64,000 nt of DNA. Origin: Molossus alvarezi. Lineage: Eukaryota > Chordata > Mammalia > Chiroptera > Molossidae. The translations under genes and the position numbers were made by a program. Position 1 is the first letter of the stretch, and every line of letters starts with the position of its first letter. The notes under the pieces are model-generated. The model made no database searches, was not told the DNA's origin, and saw nothing but the letters and a program-made list of their open reading frames with translations. The stretch covers positions 18,476,074 through 18,540,073 of the forward strand of contig CM073893.1 of assembly GCA_037176705.1 (NCBI GenBank). Reading direction: 5' to 3'. Shown one piece after another: positions 46,291 through 58,540 of this stretch.

Positions 46291-47190
46291 AGACCCACCT
46301 CCTAACATGTGTCTAGCATGAACTGAGTTTAAATTAGCCCATTGCCTTAAGAACTGCTATTGAAAATACTGGCCAGTTTACCACCAGTTCATTTAAAACA
46401 ACAAGATACTACTACACACCTATTAGAATGGCCCAAATCCAGGACACCAACAACACCAAACGTGGGAGAGGATGTGGAACAACATTCATTGCTGGTGGGA
46501 ATGCAAATGATGCAGCCACTTTGGAAGACAATTTGGCAGTTTGTTACAAAACTAAACATACTCGTTACCATATGATCCAGCAATCATGTGCTTTGGTATT
46601 TATCCAAAGGAGGTGAAAACATGTCCACACACAAAAAATGCGCACAGAACTTTATAGCAGCTTCATTCATAATTGCTATAACTTGGAAGCAATTAAGATG
46701 TCCTTCAGTGGGTGAAGAGATAAATAAACTGTAGCATCCAGACAATGTAATCTTATTCAGCACTAAAAAGAAATGAGCTATGAGGCCATGAAAAGACATG
46801 GAGGAACCTTCTATGAAAGCATCCAGTATGAAAAGGTGACATACTATATGATTCCAACTATTCTGGAAAAGGCAAAATTGTGGTTTAAAAAAAAAAAAAA
46901 AGTGCCAAGGGCTGGAGAGAGAGTGTGGGATAAGTAAGAGGACCACTGAGAATCTTTAGGGCAGTGAAAATACTCTGTATGATGCTATAATGATACATAC
47001 TTGTCATTATATATTTATCCAAACCCATGGAATTTACATTAAGAGTGAACTCAAAATGTAAACCACAGACTTTGGGTGATGAGGATGTGTCAAAGTTCGT
47101 TCATCAGCTGTAACAAATGCACCACTCTGGGGAAGAGTGGATAATGGGGAAGCTATGCATTGCTTGCTCTGTGCTATTTTTTTCAATAGC

Positions 47191-47950
47191 ATCTTTTAAT
47201 TCCTAAACATTTTATAGCTTCTATTTCATAACTCCAAAACATAATGTCCTTGGGAGTCTAACTATGCTGTTTGTTATTTCTGTTCACTGTTACTCATGGT
47301 GGCATATTTCCTGCTATGTCTGGTTATTTTTAAATTATGAGCTCATATTTTATTATATCCTGTGGGCCTAAGTTGGGATCACTTTCCTGGTGAGAAAATT
47401 TGCAGTTGCTTCTGCCAGAAGGTGAGCCTGAGTGGGAGCATTTTAGCTTCCTTGGGGGACCCCAAGCTTAATGTAGGAGTCTCAGGCCACAGACTTTGCA
47501 GCAGGCCACAGACTTACTCACCCTCAAGATCCCAACTTATATGGACATTTTCCCCCAGGGTAAACTGAACTGTTGCTATTTAGATTCTAGCAAACTGTTC
47601 CTCTTACTGCTATTTTTTTCTTTGGATAATATGAGTACCCGTATATTTTCCTCGTTCAAAGCCCTGTGTCCTGAAAAAGAATGTTATGGGTTATTTGAGT
47701 TCCAGTTGTACTGAGTGGAAGGCCACACCTGCCTCCCTTCTCTTTCGACCCTGCTGCTGGAACTGAGAGGGAATCAGCAAGCGCCCTCCGAGGTGGACAG
47801 ACTCTCCCTAAGTACCTTTTCAAGGCCTAGACTTGGGGTGGGCAGGTAGGAGAGGTGAGGAAGGACATAATACCATAAGGCCCGATTTGGCCAAAGATCA
47901 AGCTCCAGTCTAGCAATAAAGCTGTTGTTTTAATTTTCATCTGTTTGAGT
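47191..47950. other. Unassigned, possibly old L1 3' UTR in reverse
   Basis: Phrases such as ATTATGAGCTCATATTTTAT and TCCTGTGGGCCTAAGTTGGG hint at an old L1 3' UTR, but I cannot anchor it. No ORF of interest. Confidence 0.3.
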
Positions 47951-48245
47951 CCTGTATGTGTTTCTCAGCTTATTCCAGAATTAGAAAGGAATCCATTTAT
48001 ATGAAATGGTCAGAGTATATGATTTCATAAAAATAAAGTATATTAGTGGTTGGGGACAAGGGTAGTGAAAATGGAAGTGACTGCAAATGGAAAGGTTACT
48101 GAGATGATGAAAATGTTCTGACATTAAGTTGTGGTGAGGTTGCACAACTCTGTGAATACACTAAAAACCACTGAATTCTATACTTTAAGGGGCAAATTTA
48201 TGATATGTGAATTACATCTCAATAAAGCTGTTATAACATTAAGAA
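47951..48245 (+). mobile_element. L1 3' end fragment
   Basis: GGTTGCACAACTCTGTGAAT, CACTAAAAACCACTGAATTC and TGTGAATTACATCTCAATAA, then AGCTGTTATAAC, are the standard L1M 3' end. Confidence 0.8.
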
Positions 48246-48700
48246 AGACAGGGATTATTTATTGATATAAAATACTTCTTAAAAAATGCATATAAAACAT
48301 AAACTTACAGTTCAATGAACTGTCACAAAGCAAACACATTTAACCATCATCCATGTCAATAGATAAACACTGGCAGCAGAGCAGATGCCTTTCTCTTGTT
48401 CTCTCCTAATCACATACCCCTCCCTCCAATCTTGGGACTTCTAACCACGGCATATCTTCCTTTTCCTCAATGATCTAGGAACACAAAATCCTGGATACAA
48501 GCCCTTTGTTAATTGTAAGTGGCAAACATCTTCTCCTATTCCATGGTCTCTGTCCTCTTTTAATGGTATCTTTTGATGAACAGATGTTCTTAATTTTAAT
48601 AGACAATGTAATTCATTTTTCTATGGTTGGTGGTTTTTGAGTCCTTTCCCTAATAACAGGAAATTATTAATTGATCCTCTCAAACACTGTTATTGAACAC
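48246..48700 (-). mobile_element. Old L1 3' region fragment
   Basis: AACTTACAGTTCAATGAACT, ACCATCATCCATGTCAATAG and later ATCTTCTCCTATTCCATGGT correspond to L1 3' region in reverse. Confidence 0.6.
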
Positions 48701-48724
48701 ACATTCTTTAATCAGATCCATATA

Positions 48725-48850
48725 CAGGATGGGGCAAAAGTAGGTTTTCAGTTATTCATATGGAAAATAGTACAAAAATCAGTAAATAATAATACAAGAA
48801 TAAACTGTTTCACATACTCACAACTGTAAACCTACTTTTGTCTCATCCTG
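48725..48850. mobile_element. Mariner-like MITE, 126 bp
   Basis: Terminal inverted repeats CAGGATGGGGCAAAAGTAGG and, at the other end, the complement of CAGGATGAGACAAAAGTAGG (18/20 match). It lies next to a TA on the left. The interior matches the MITE at 56531-56712 (AATAATACAAGAATAAACTG then TTTCACATACTCACAACTG). No transposase: a nonautonomous element. Confidence 0.85.
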
Positions 48851-49004
48851 GGTATATCTTGTTTTTCCTTTTTACCTGATAAATTTTTAAAAAGAAAGCT
48901 GAAGGATAGATATGTATTTTTTCCAGATTACTACTTGAATAAAATAGTTAATTCAGATCAAAGAAAATCAAGATTTTTAAATAAAAATTACTTTCATAAA
49001 GATA

Positions 49005-50221
49005 TATATATACATGTATTTTTACAGTTGTCCCTCCATTTTCCCCCCATTGACACCCTCCTCCTCACTCTTACACCCCCGTGATGCCTTCACCACACTG
49101 CTGTCTGTGTCTATTGGTTATGCATATATGCATACCACTTCTTTGGTTTATCTCTTCCCTCCCCTCCCCAACCCCTTACCTCTGAGGTTTGTCAGTTTGT
49201 TTCCTATTTCCATAGCTCTGAATCTATTTTGTTCCTCAGCTTATTTTGTTCATTATATTCCACAAATAAGTGAGATCATGTGATTTTTGTCTTTCTCTGA
49301 TTGGCTTATTTCACTTAGCATAATACTCTCCATGTCCCTCCATGTCTTCTCAAAGGGTAAGATATCTTTCTTCTTCACAGCTGCATAGTATTCCATTGTG
49401 TCAATGTACCACTACTTTTTTTATCTACTCATCTACTGATGAATACTTGGGCTGTTTCCAGATCTTAGCTATTATAAATAATGCTGCTATGAACATAGGA
49501 GTGTATACATTCTTTCTGAATGGTGTTTTGGCTTAATTTCTTGAGGAGACACAATATTGTTTTCTATAGTGGCTGCACCAGTCTGCATTCCCACCAGCAG
49601 TGTACTAGAGTCCCTTTTTCTCCACAACCTCTCCAGCACCTGTTGTTTGATGATTTGATGGCAGCCATTCTAGCAGGTGTGAGATGATACCTCATAGTTG
49701 TTTTAATTTGCATCTCTCTGAGGATTAGTGACGCTGAGCATTTTCTCATACGTCTCTTGACCATTTGTGTGTCCTTTTAGAGGAATGTCTATTCAGGTAC
49801 TCTGCCCATTTTTAAATTGGATTGTTTGTCTTCCTTTCGTTGAGTTGTATAAATACTTTATACACTTTGGAAATTAACCCCTTATCTAATGTATCATTGG
49901 GAAATATGTTCTCCTATACAATGGGTTCCCTTTTCATTTTGATGCTGATTTCTGTTGCTATGCAGAAGCTTTTTAGTTTGATGTAGTCCCATTTATTAAT
50001 TTTTTCCTTGGTTTATCTTGCCCTAGACAATGTATTGGTGAAAATTTTGCTTCATGTGATGTCTGCAGTTTAGCTGCCTACATTTTCTTCTAGGATTTTT
50101 ATGGTTTCATGAGTGACATTTAAGTATTTTATCCATTTTGAGTTTGTTCTTGTGTACGTTGTAAGTTGGTGGTCTAGTTTCATTTGTTTGCATGTAACTG
50201 TCCAATTTCCCCAGCACCATT
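49005..50221 (-). mobile_element. Bat L1, 3' UTR and ORF2 3' end
   Basis: ACAGTTGTCCCTCCATTTTC, ATTGACACCCTCCTCCTCAC and TATTGGTTATGCATATATGC form the 3' UTR read in reverse. The ORF2 3' end follows (GCATAGTATTCCATTGTGTC, GCTGCACCAGTCTGCATTCC). It stops at CACCATTTAT where a second L1 begins. Confidence 0.88.
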
Positions 50222-52800
50222 TATTTATTTTATTTTTGTATTGGTGTTACAGATGTCCCTCTTTTTCCCTCCATTGACATCCTCCTCCCCACTCTGATCC
50301 CCCTACCACCTTCACAGTATTGTTGTCTCTGTCCATTAGTTATGGCTATATGCATATAAATTCTTTGGCTTCACAAATGACATGTAAGTCTTTTACCCAC
50401 TTTCAGTTTATTCTTGTGATGGTGTAAACTGGTGGTCTAGTTTCTTTTCTTTTTCTTTTTTTTCATGTAGCTGTCCAATTTTCCCAACACCATTTATTGA
50501 AGAGACTGTCTTTACTTCATTGTATGCTCTTGCCTCCTTTGTCAAATATTAGTTGAACATGATGTCTTGGGTCAATTTCTGGGCTCTCTGTTCTGTTCCA
50601 TTGATCTATATGCCCGTTCTTGTGCCAGTACCAGGCTGTTTTTATTATAATGGCTTTGTACTATTATAAAGTAATACTTGATATTTGGAATTGTGATCCT
50701 TCCAACATTATTCTTTTTGTCAAGATTGCTGTGGCTAGTCAGGGTCTTTTATGTTTCCATATAAATTTTTGGAGTATTTGTTCTATATCTGTGAAATATG
50801 TCGGTATTTTAATGGGGATTGCATTGAATCTATAAATTGCTTTGGGTAGTATGGACATTTTAATGATATTAATTTTTCTAATCCATGAACATGGTATATG
50901 CTTCCACTTTTTAATATCTTCCTCTATTTCTTTTTTCACTTGTAGTTTTCTGAAAACAGGTCTTTTACTTCCTTAGTTAAGTTTATTCCTAGGTATCTTA
51001 ATTTTTTTGTAGCAATGGTAAATGGTTTTTTTGTTTGTTTGTTTTTAGTTTCTCTTTCTGTGGGTTCATTATTGGTGTATAAAAATGCCAGTGATTTTTG
51101 GATGTTAATTTTGCATCCTGCTACTTTGCCGAATTCATTTATTAAATCTAGTAGTTTTTTGGTGGAGTCTTTAGGGTTTTCTATGTACAATATTATGTCA
51201 TCTGTGAATAATGACAGTTCACTACCTCCTTTCCAAGTTGGATGCCTTTTATTTTTTCTACCTGTCTCATCACTATGGCTAAGACTTCCAGCAATATGTT
51301 GAATAAGACTGGTGAAGGTGAACATTCCTGTGTTGTTCCTGTTCTTAAGGGAAATGCTTTTATATTTTGCCCACTGAGTATGTTGGCTGTAGGTTTCTTA
51401 TATATGGCCTGTATTATGTTGAGGTGTAGTCCTTTTATTTCCACTTTGCTGAGAGATTTATAAAAAATGGGTGCTGGATTTTGTCAAATGCCTTTTCAGT
51501 ATCTATCAATATGATCATATGATTTTTATCTTTCATTTTGTTTATGTGGTGTATCACATTTATTGATTTGCAAATATTATACCAGCCTTGCATCCCTGGC
51601 ATAAATACCACTTGGTCGTAGTATATAATTTTTTTAAATATATTGCCGGATTTGATTTGCTAGTATTTTTTGAGGATTTTTGCATCTATGTTCATCAGGA
51701 ATATTGTAATTTTCTTTTTTTGTAGTGTCTTTATCTGGTTTGGGGTTTAGGATTATGCTGGCCTCATAAAAAGAGCTTGGAAGTCTTCCTTCCTCATGAA
51801 TTTTTTAGAATATTTTGAAGACAATGGGTCTTAGTTTTGTGAATGTTTGGTAAAACTCTTCTGTGAATCTATCCAGACCACAGCTTTTGTTTGCTGGGAG
51901 TTTATTGATTACTGCTTCTATTTCCTTAGTTGTTATTGGTCTGTTCAGGTTTTCTGACTCTTCCCAGTTGAGTTTTGGAAGACTGTATGATTGTAGGAAT
52001 TTGTCCAGGTTGTTGAATTTGTTGGCATATAATTGTTCATAGTATCTTCTTACCATCCTTTGTAGTTCCATGGTGTCAGTTTTTATTTCACCTCTTTTAT
52101 TTCTGATTTTATTAATTTGGGTCCTCTCTCTTTGTTTCTTGGTAAGTCTGGCTAAAGGTTGATCAATCTTGTTTATGTTTTCAAAGAACCAGCTCTTGGT
52201 TTCATTTATCTTTTTAAATTGTGTTTCTAGTCAGTATATCATTTATATCCACTGTAATCTTTATTAGTTTCTTCCTTCTACTAACTCTGGGTTTTACTTT
52301 TTGTTCTCTTTCTAAATATTTAAGTTGTAAGGGTTAGATAGTTTGTTAGAATTTTTTTTTTGTTGTTTTTTGAGGTAGGCCTGTATTGCTATAAACTTTA
52401 CTCTCAGGACTGCTTTTGCTGTGTCCCATAGATTTTGTGTTGTTGTGTGTTCATTTTCATTAGTTTCCAGGAAGTTTTTTTATTTCTTTCTTGATCTCAT
52501 TGGTTACCCATTCATTGTTTAATAACATGCTATTTAGCTTCCATGTGTTTGAATATTTTTGTGTGTTTTTATTGTAATTGATTTCTAGTTTCATTCGATT
52601 GTGATCCAAGAAGATGCTTGATAACTTCAATCTTCTTGAACTTGCAGAGACTTAGTTTGTGTTCTAACATGTGGTCTATCTTTGAGAAAGACCTGTGTGC
52701 ACTTGAAAAGAATGTATATTCTGCAGCTCTGGGGCGAAATATTCTGTAAATGTCAATTAAATCCAGCTGATCTAGTGCTTTGTTTTGGGTCCCTGTTTCC
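50222..52800 (-). mobile_element. Second bat L1 copy, ORF2 with damaged RT
   Basis: A fresh 3' UTR start (GTGTTACAGATGTCCCTCTT) appears at 50247, then ORF2 in reverse to about 52790. Minus-strand frames give RT pieces: the box normally FADD reads FTDD in the frame at 50936-51325, and [20 protein letters not shown] lies in the frame at 51193-51444. Many stops. The 5' end lies against the Ves copy at 52811. Confidence 0.88.
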
Positions 52801-52810
52801 TTATTATTAT

Positions 52811-53050
52811 TATTTTTTTTTATCCTCACCCGAGGACATTTTTCGATATTTTGTTCAGATAGAGTGAGAGGGAGAGAGAGAGAAAGAAACATCGATGTGA
52901 AAGCGACACATCGAGTGGTTGCCACCCACACGACCCAACCAGGGCCGGGGACAAACTGCAACCGAGGTACGCGCCCTTAGCGGGAACCGAACCCGGGTCT
53001 CTCAGGGCCGCAGGCCGACGCTCTAACCGCTGAACCAAACTGGCCAGGGC
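52811..53050 (-). mobile_element. Ves SINE, hairpin-tailed, minus
   Basis: TTTATCCTCACCCGAGGACA to AACCAAACTGGCCAGGGC. Near consensus. The left flank is (TTA)n/T-rich so the TSD is unclear. Confidence 0.93.
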
Positions 53051-53395
53051 AGACTTTGTTCTTCTTTTTTAAGATTTCCGTGGCTACCTGGGGTCTGTTT
53101 TGGTTCCATATAAACTTTTAGAATTTTTGTTCTAGCTCTGTAAAGTATGCCATTGTTATTTTAATAGGGATTGCACTGAATCTATATATTGCTTTGGGTA
53201 GTATTTTCATTTTAATGATTATGAGTCTTCCAATGCATGAACATGGTATATGCTTCCATTTACTTATTTATTTTTTTAATGTCTTCCTCGTTTTCTTTTT
53301 TCAATGCCCTATAGTTTTCTGAGTAAAGGTGTTTCACCTCCTTGGTTAAGTTTATTCCTAGGTATCTTAATATTTTTGTTGCAACGGTAATCATA
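53051..53395 (-). mobile_element. L1 ORF2 fragment
   Basis: TAGGGATTGCACTGAATCTA, GAACATGGTATATGCTTCCA and AGTTTATTCCTAGGTATCTT are ORF2 segments in reverse. They repeat a region already seen in the copy at 50222-52800 (about 50810-51000), so this is a separate copy or the far side of the first one. Confidence 0.8.
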
Positions 53396-54095
53396 AAAAT
53401 AATTATATTTCCTGATTTTCAGGATAATCAAATCATTGTTATTATCAAGAAAACTTTACTTTATAAACTGCCACTTACCTAGAATTCAAACGATAAAAAA
53501 GCTAACACAGTTATGTTTAAAAACAATATCGTAAACCAATAAAAAATATTCAAAATTATGTGAAGTCAGATATATTGACTTCAAAATATCTGTGTCAATA
53601 TGCAAATAAAAAAACTCTGAAGGCTAGCAATTCATTTATAGTAGCTAGCTGTGATGACTGATAGTTAATTAGAATATGCAAATAACCAGAACATTTCCAG
53701 TCTCTGACCAATCTTAACAAATGTGGCTTTACTCTAATAAGAATGTATATATCTTCATAATTTGGCCCTGGATCCATCTGTATTACTTACATGTAGTTTT
53801 CCTTTCAACTTATCCAAGACGCTTTTGTTTTGGTATGGAAAAACATTGTTTACTGTTTCATATAAATTTAATTTATAAAATTAATTTGTACTAGCTAGCA
53901 CTTTCCATCACACATAGCATATAGTAGATACACAAATGGTTGTGAGCAAACTGAATGGCAAAAATCGAACCAGTAAAAAGAGTATGCTCTTCCTAAGACT
54001 ATAACAATTTCCAACACCTGATCATTAAAATTCATAATGTACCCTTTCTTCTCAGCAATAAAGTTAACCTCAATGAAGGACTTGTAAATACTTAC
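53396..54095. other. CDADC1 intron sequence downstream of the last exon seen
   Basis: AT-rich, no named repeat. Read on the minus strand for a following coding exon or stop codon; none recognised. Confidence 0.5.
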
Positions 54096-54156
54096 TCTCT
54101 CTGCTTTCAGGCTCATTTTGTTCAAGAACACAAGTTCCTGACGGTTTCAGTTGCCA
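54096..54156 (-). CDS. CDADC1: CDADC1 short penultimate(?) coding exon
   Basis: This exon was found by reading from the phase-0 donor of the 58070 exon. A TTTTACAG acceptor is followed by 61 bp encoding WQLKPSGTCVLEQNEPESRE plus one base, then a GTAAGT donor at 54095-54090. It corresponds to the WQLNPSGAYGLEQNEPERRE segment of human CDADC1 as I remember it. Five residues differ out of 20, so this tail evolves faster than the two zinc-site exons. The leftover base A fits the Asn codon that opens the final human exon (NGVL...). That final exon, about 25 codons, was not recognised in the window. Confidence 0.9.
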
Positions 54157-54359
54157 CTGTAAAAGGGTACAAAGATTTTATTTATATGTTTAAGACGGAT
54201 TTAAGAAATAGTATTTCAGCACCCTGCTTTCAAATATCAAAGCAACTTTAAAAATGTAAGAAAAAGAGTTAGCATGTCTATACCAATCAAGCCCTAATGA
54301 CCCTGAATGATATGACTTTTGGGATCAAAATCAATATTCTGAGAGAATAAATTAACTTT

Positions 54360-54500
54360 AAAGATTATTTACCCTTTTATATGTAAGGAAGTGGAAGATC
54401 AGAAAAGTGCAGTGACTTGCTCAAGTTTCACACCAACTATAGGCAGCAATAGAATTAGAATCTGGGTCAGCCTATGCCCAAAGCTATAGAATTTCTACCA
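54360..54500 (-). mobile_element. MIR remnant in CDADC1 intron
   Basis: TATGTAAGGAAGTGGAAGAT, GTGACTTGCTCAAGTTTCAC and GAATTAGAATCTGGGTCAGC follow the MIR core in reverse. Confidence 0.7.
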
Positions 54501-56530
54501 CCTCATACTCTATCTCCAGGTCCTACCAATCTTATAATAACTAGAGAAGGCCTAGATATTAAAAAAATGAAAATATGGCCATGATTACCTTGCCTTTTAA
54601 TATAGTTATATCATATATAATATTATTTAGATCATATCATATCACATCACCTCTCTGATTAGGTTTCCATCTTAACTATTCAGAAAGAAATAGGGAACCT
54701 GAAGAGTCTCAGATGTTACAGAGGAGACTGGAGCAGCAGGTAAGAAAAACTGAGGGTAACCAGAATCTCACAGCACAGCCCTTCCTGACTGATGACTAGA
54801 AATCCCTATCGTCAGAATCACTTATTGACTTAACCACAAAGGCCCACCTAGGGCACTGTCTCCAGAAAGACATGATGAGGTGTTTAGTAACTGGGAGCCT
54901 CTTCTATACCATCAGTTACTTCACAGATAAACTAGCTGATATCGTGGGCCTCGGAGGGAGGATAAGATGCGAGATAAACATTTTACCATGTGGAAAAGAA
55001 GTCATTGGAAAGGGAGGACATTGAGAACTGGTTAGTTACCTGTAGAAATGGGATGGTTAGGGTTAGCACCAGAAAAAAGAGGACTTATAAAGGGTGGGAA
55101 GTTATATATAAAAATTTATTTTAAAGACATGTTTTAAAACATGTCAAACCACTAATATCTATTGGTTTGGGCAAAGTAAAAACTAGTAATCGTGAGTTTA
55201 CATTTAAGAATAATCACAAAAAGACTATTTCCAACTGTAAAACTTCTAAGCATTGCAGGTGTCGAACAATAGGACAGTGGTTAAGTAAGTTATGTCTGTA
55301 GATTGAAATGTGTAATTATTAAAAAATTATTTTTGAAGAATTTTCAATGACAGAAAATATAACATGTCAACAACAGTATCTGTGAGTTGTGGGTAATATA
55401 AGTTCTTTTTTATTTTCTTAGTTCTCTACAAGGAGCATATATTAATTTTACAATAAAAAAAAAACTAATATGACCTAATAGAGAAAAATCCACATGCATT
55501 AAATTTTTAAAAAAGAGTTATGAGTAAATGGACATGGGTTTACACTGGTAAAATCTATTTTTGAAAATACTGTTGCTCAGCCCTAGCCTCACGGGCAAAA
55601 CCCCTGCAGAACAGAACCACTTATCTTAAGACATATGTGATACCTCAAGGAGAAAAGTAAACATTTTTTACACAAAATTAGTTTCAATATGCTTTAATCT
55701 TTTTAAAATATAAAATTTATTCATACTCTTATACGACTTTTGACAGTCTAAAAGTATAATCATTAAAACCCAAACTTAGAACAAATATTAGTTCATGTTA
55801 GTGACTGGTATTTACAAAACTAGGTGTTTAGCTGACCAGGTAGTTTAAATCATTGACATCCCTTTGGAAGCCAGGCCAGAGGAGGGAAAGGAGCAGAGGG
55901 GAGAAGATGCACTGGGAGGGACACAGAGTGTACCCGAGTGAGGGTATTCCTGTGGGTCCTGGGCCAACGGAGTCTGTGTGGCCTGTCTCCGCTCAGAGGG
56001 CCTCCACGCCCTTTGTCTCCCTGGCTGCTTCCACTCCTCTGCCCTATCTTCCATTCTTCTGATCTCTCCAATCTCTTTACAACTGAAAAGCTACTAAAAT
56101 CCACCAGTAAGCAAGATATTTCAGAATTCACTTTACCCATTACACAGGTCTAAAATGCTAGGTTACTTAATCTTTATGAAGAGAATTTGAAAAGTTCTTC
56201 CCACCCTCAGGAGAAATGAAGAGATAGAAAACAAAAACACAGAACTGGGGGTTTCTCCTTCACTGGCTGGGTGCAAGCTTTTGTTTACAATGTTTAGTTT
56301 TACAAATGCTTTTTTCCCCATCTCTCCCTTCTTTGAGTCACCCCCCACCCCGTTTTTATTAAAATAGCGATAAACTTTAAGTAAAACTGAAGATTTAAAA
56401 AAAAGCACAGGACAAAAATTTTTTAAAGTAAAAATTTATGACACTTCATACACAGAAACTAGATAGTATATTGTTATATTTTTAAAATTATATATATATA
56501 TATCTTAATAAATATATTTTAAGTGCTTTG
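54501..56530. other. CDADC1 intron, unassigned
   Basis: AT-rich intron. Overlapping frames at 55845-56153 on both strands are GC-richer but match no family and have no splice context I trust. Confidence 0.4.
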
Positions 56531-56712
56531 CAGGGGTGGGTAAAAGTAAGTTAAATTACCAGCCATCATTACCTAAAAGATAAATCATAAGTAAAAATAT
56601 GAAATAATAATAATATTAATGCAAATAAATAATATAATAATTACTAAATAATAATACAAAAATAAGCTGTTTCATGTACTCACAACTGTAAACCTACTTT
56701 TGCCCACCCCTG
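56531..56712. mobile_element. Mariner-like MITE, 182 bp
   Basis: TIRs CAGGGGTGGGTAAAAGTAAG and the complement of CAGGGGTGGGCAAAAGTAGG. TA follows on the right. The interior includes AATAATACAAAAATAAGCTG and GTACTCACAACTGTAAACC, shared with 48725-48850. Confidence 0.85.
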
Positions 56713-56749
56713 TACCTGTTCCAGGCACCCTGGACTCAAATGAAAAGTT

Positions 56750-56945
56750 GAATTTTTTATTTTATTTTATTAATTTGTTTTTGTTACAGATGTTTCTCAT
56801 TTTCCCCCCATTGACACCCTCCTCCCCTTACCTCCCCACCCCATGCCCAGCTTTGTTGTCTGTGTTCATTGGTCATGCATACATGCAAGTTCTGTGTTTT
56901 ATCTCTTCTTCCACAAACTCCCCCTCCTCTGAGATTTATAAATAG
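56750..56945 (-). mobile_element. L1 3' UTR fragment
   Basis: TTGTTACAGATGTTTCTCAT, CATTGACACCCTCCTCCCCT and CATTGGTCATGCATACATGC: the same 3' UTR as the L1s at 49005 and 60213, without ORF2. Confidence 0.85.
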
Positions 56946-57166
56946 TTCTATTATACGTCTTTTGTACCCACCGCAAATTCTAGTATATTTATCATTAAAA
57001 ACGAACAGGATCATTTTGCTATACAGAACATCACTGGGAGAACTGGGACCCTCTGACTGGAATCTCCAGAGGAAATGGCAGGAAAGCATCAATAATGATT
57101 TCCTGAGATTTGTGATTGGATGGTGCTTATGTGGGAGAATATACTGTTTCAGAAAATATACACTAT

Positions 57167-57417
57167 GCCCTGCCTGGTTTGGCTCAGTAGTTAGAGCGTT
57201 GCCCCACAGACCGAAGGGTCTTGGGTACGATTCCCAGTTGAGAGCACATACCTGGGTTGCAGGTTCAAATATCGGCCCCAGTTGGGGTCGTGCAGGAGGC
57301 AACCAATGTGTCTTTCTCACATCGATCTTTCTCTCTCTCTATCTCTTCCTCCTTCCCTTCCACTCTCTCTAAAAATCAATACAAAAAATATCCTTGGGAG
57401 AGGATTAAAAAAAAAAG
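57167..57417 (+). mobile_element. Ves SINE with TSD, CDADC1 intron
   Basis: GCCCTGCCTGGTTTGGCTCA to ATATCCTTGGGAGAGGATTA. Flanked by GAAAATATACAC and GGAAAATATACA. The hairpin tail is mutated (TCCTTGGGAGAGGA). Confidence 0.92.
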
Positions 57418-58069
57418 AGGAAAATATACAAGAAAGTATTTAAGGGTGATTTGGTATTGTGTCAACAACTTATTCTCAAATGTTTCTGGAAAAAAAATTT
57501 CTTCTAGTGTTTTTTAACTTTTGTGTATATTAGCAATTGTTTCTACAAAGAAAAAGTTTTATAAAAACCTAAATAGTAAAAGAGTATAAAGAGTTAAAGT
57601 TCTGAGTTTTCCATGAACTATGTCAGTACTGTTTTTGATACAGTATATCAAATATTAAATCCCTTCTAACCTTTTCTGATATTTCTTATGAAAATGTGTG
57701 CACATGTGTCTATGTATATGTGTGTGTAGGTCCCTCTCCATCTTTTGGGTAATCTTAAACTATTTCCACCTTGTTTATTGTTCCATCCAAGCCAGAAGAA
57801 GAGTATCAGGGATGTTCTTTTGTTAAGCTATCAGGTAGCATCAAAGGGTCCACTAAATAAAGACCTGTAAAGTCAATATACAACTCTCTCTATAAAGATG
57901 TAAATTAAATATTTGTAATTAGGCAAGTGCTTGCACATAAAAATAAATTCAATGATAATAGTTTGTTGACACTCTTTAAAAGGGTGGGAATTACTAAGTT
58001 AAAATATGTAGCAGGTTACCAAATAATATAATAGAAAGTATACTTGAAAAAAGTGTGTATCTTACTTAC

Positions 58070-58259
58070 AGTAAATTTGCTAACACCCTCAAGTTCTCCA
58101 AATCGCATGTAAGAGATGTCTGCCTTCTTTTTTCCAACATCTATATCCCCTGTATAGATTTGTTTTATGCCTGCACCTTTAATTAAAGGTACACACTCAT
58201 CACATGGGCACTTTGTCACAAAAATCATACTTTTTTCTTCTGGTTTTATTTCTTGACAC
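58070..58259 (-). CDS. CDADC1: CDADC1 coding exon with the PCxxC zinc-binding motif
   Basis: This 190-bp exon follows an acceptor ending TTTTTTGTAG and is followed by the donor GTAAGTAAG. One base completes the arginine codon of the previous exon and 63 codons follow, ending at a codon boundary (KFT|W). The peptide starts CQEIKPEEKS and continues MIFVTKCPCDECVPLIKGAG. The two cysteines of CPCDEC are the remaining zinc ligands of the deaminase fold. GVSKFT ends the exon. It is open throughout and phases match both neighbours, which argues for a live gene rather than a retrocopy. Confidence 0.95.
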
Positions 58260-58540
58260 CTACAAAAAATTTATAATATATTAAAAAGGTAGTTTCTGAA
58301 AAGGTAAGTTATATTTCAGAGAAATCTTTAAAAACTAAAACTGAGCTGCTTTAAGGAGAGATTTACATTATAAATAACAATAAGCGAAACTTATTATTAC
58401 TGAATTAATGAATGTTCAAAATATATAAATTCATAAATGTTAAACTATAACCCGAACATGACAATTATTATAACTGAAACTTATTTATTCTAAGCAATTT
58501 GGCAAGATTTCAGTATTATATTACAAAGTAAATGAAAACA

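Larger units (their letters stand above)
40630..47190 (+). mobile_element. Nearly full-length, decayed L1M-type LINE with later insertions
   Basis: The span contains, in order: 5' UTR (about 40630-41560), ORF1 coiled-coil region (41564-41800), an intruding minus-strand L1 piece (about 41880-42190), ORF2 endonuclease region (about 42600-43760), mid-ORF2 (about 44115-44440), RT region (about 44925-45840), ORF2 C-terminal region (46340-46640) and 3' UTR (to about 47190, with TCATCAGCTGTAACAAATGC). At least six SINEs interrupt it. ORFs are full of stops and frameshifts. Assignment rests on the recalled order of L1 segments. Confidence 0.82.

Noticed and set aside
46360..46616. Short ORFs with HERYCQLTPVS-like context suggesting a small protein
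   Set aside because: The DNA is the L1 ORF2 3' end in which the frames are relics.
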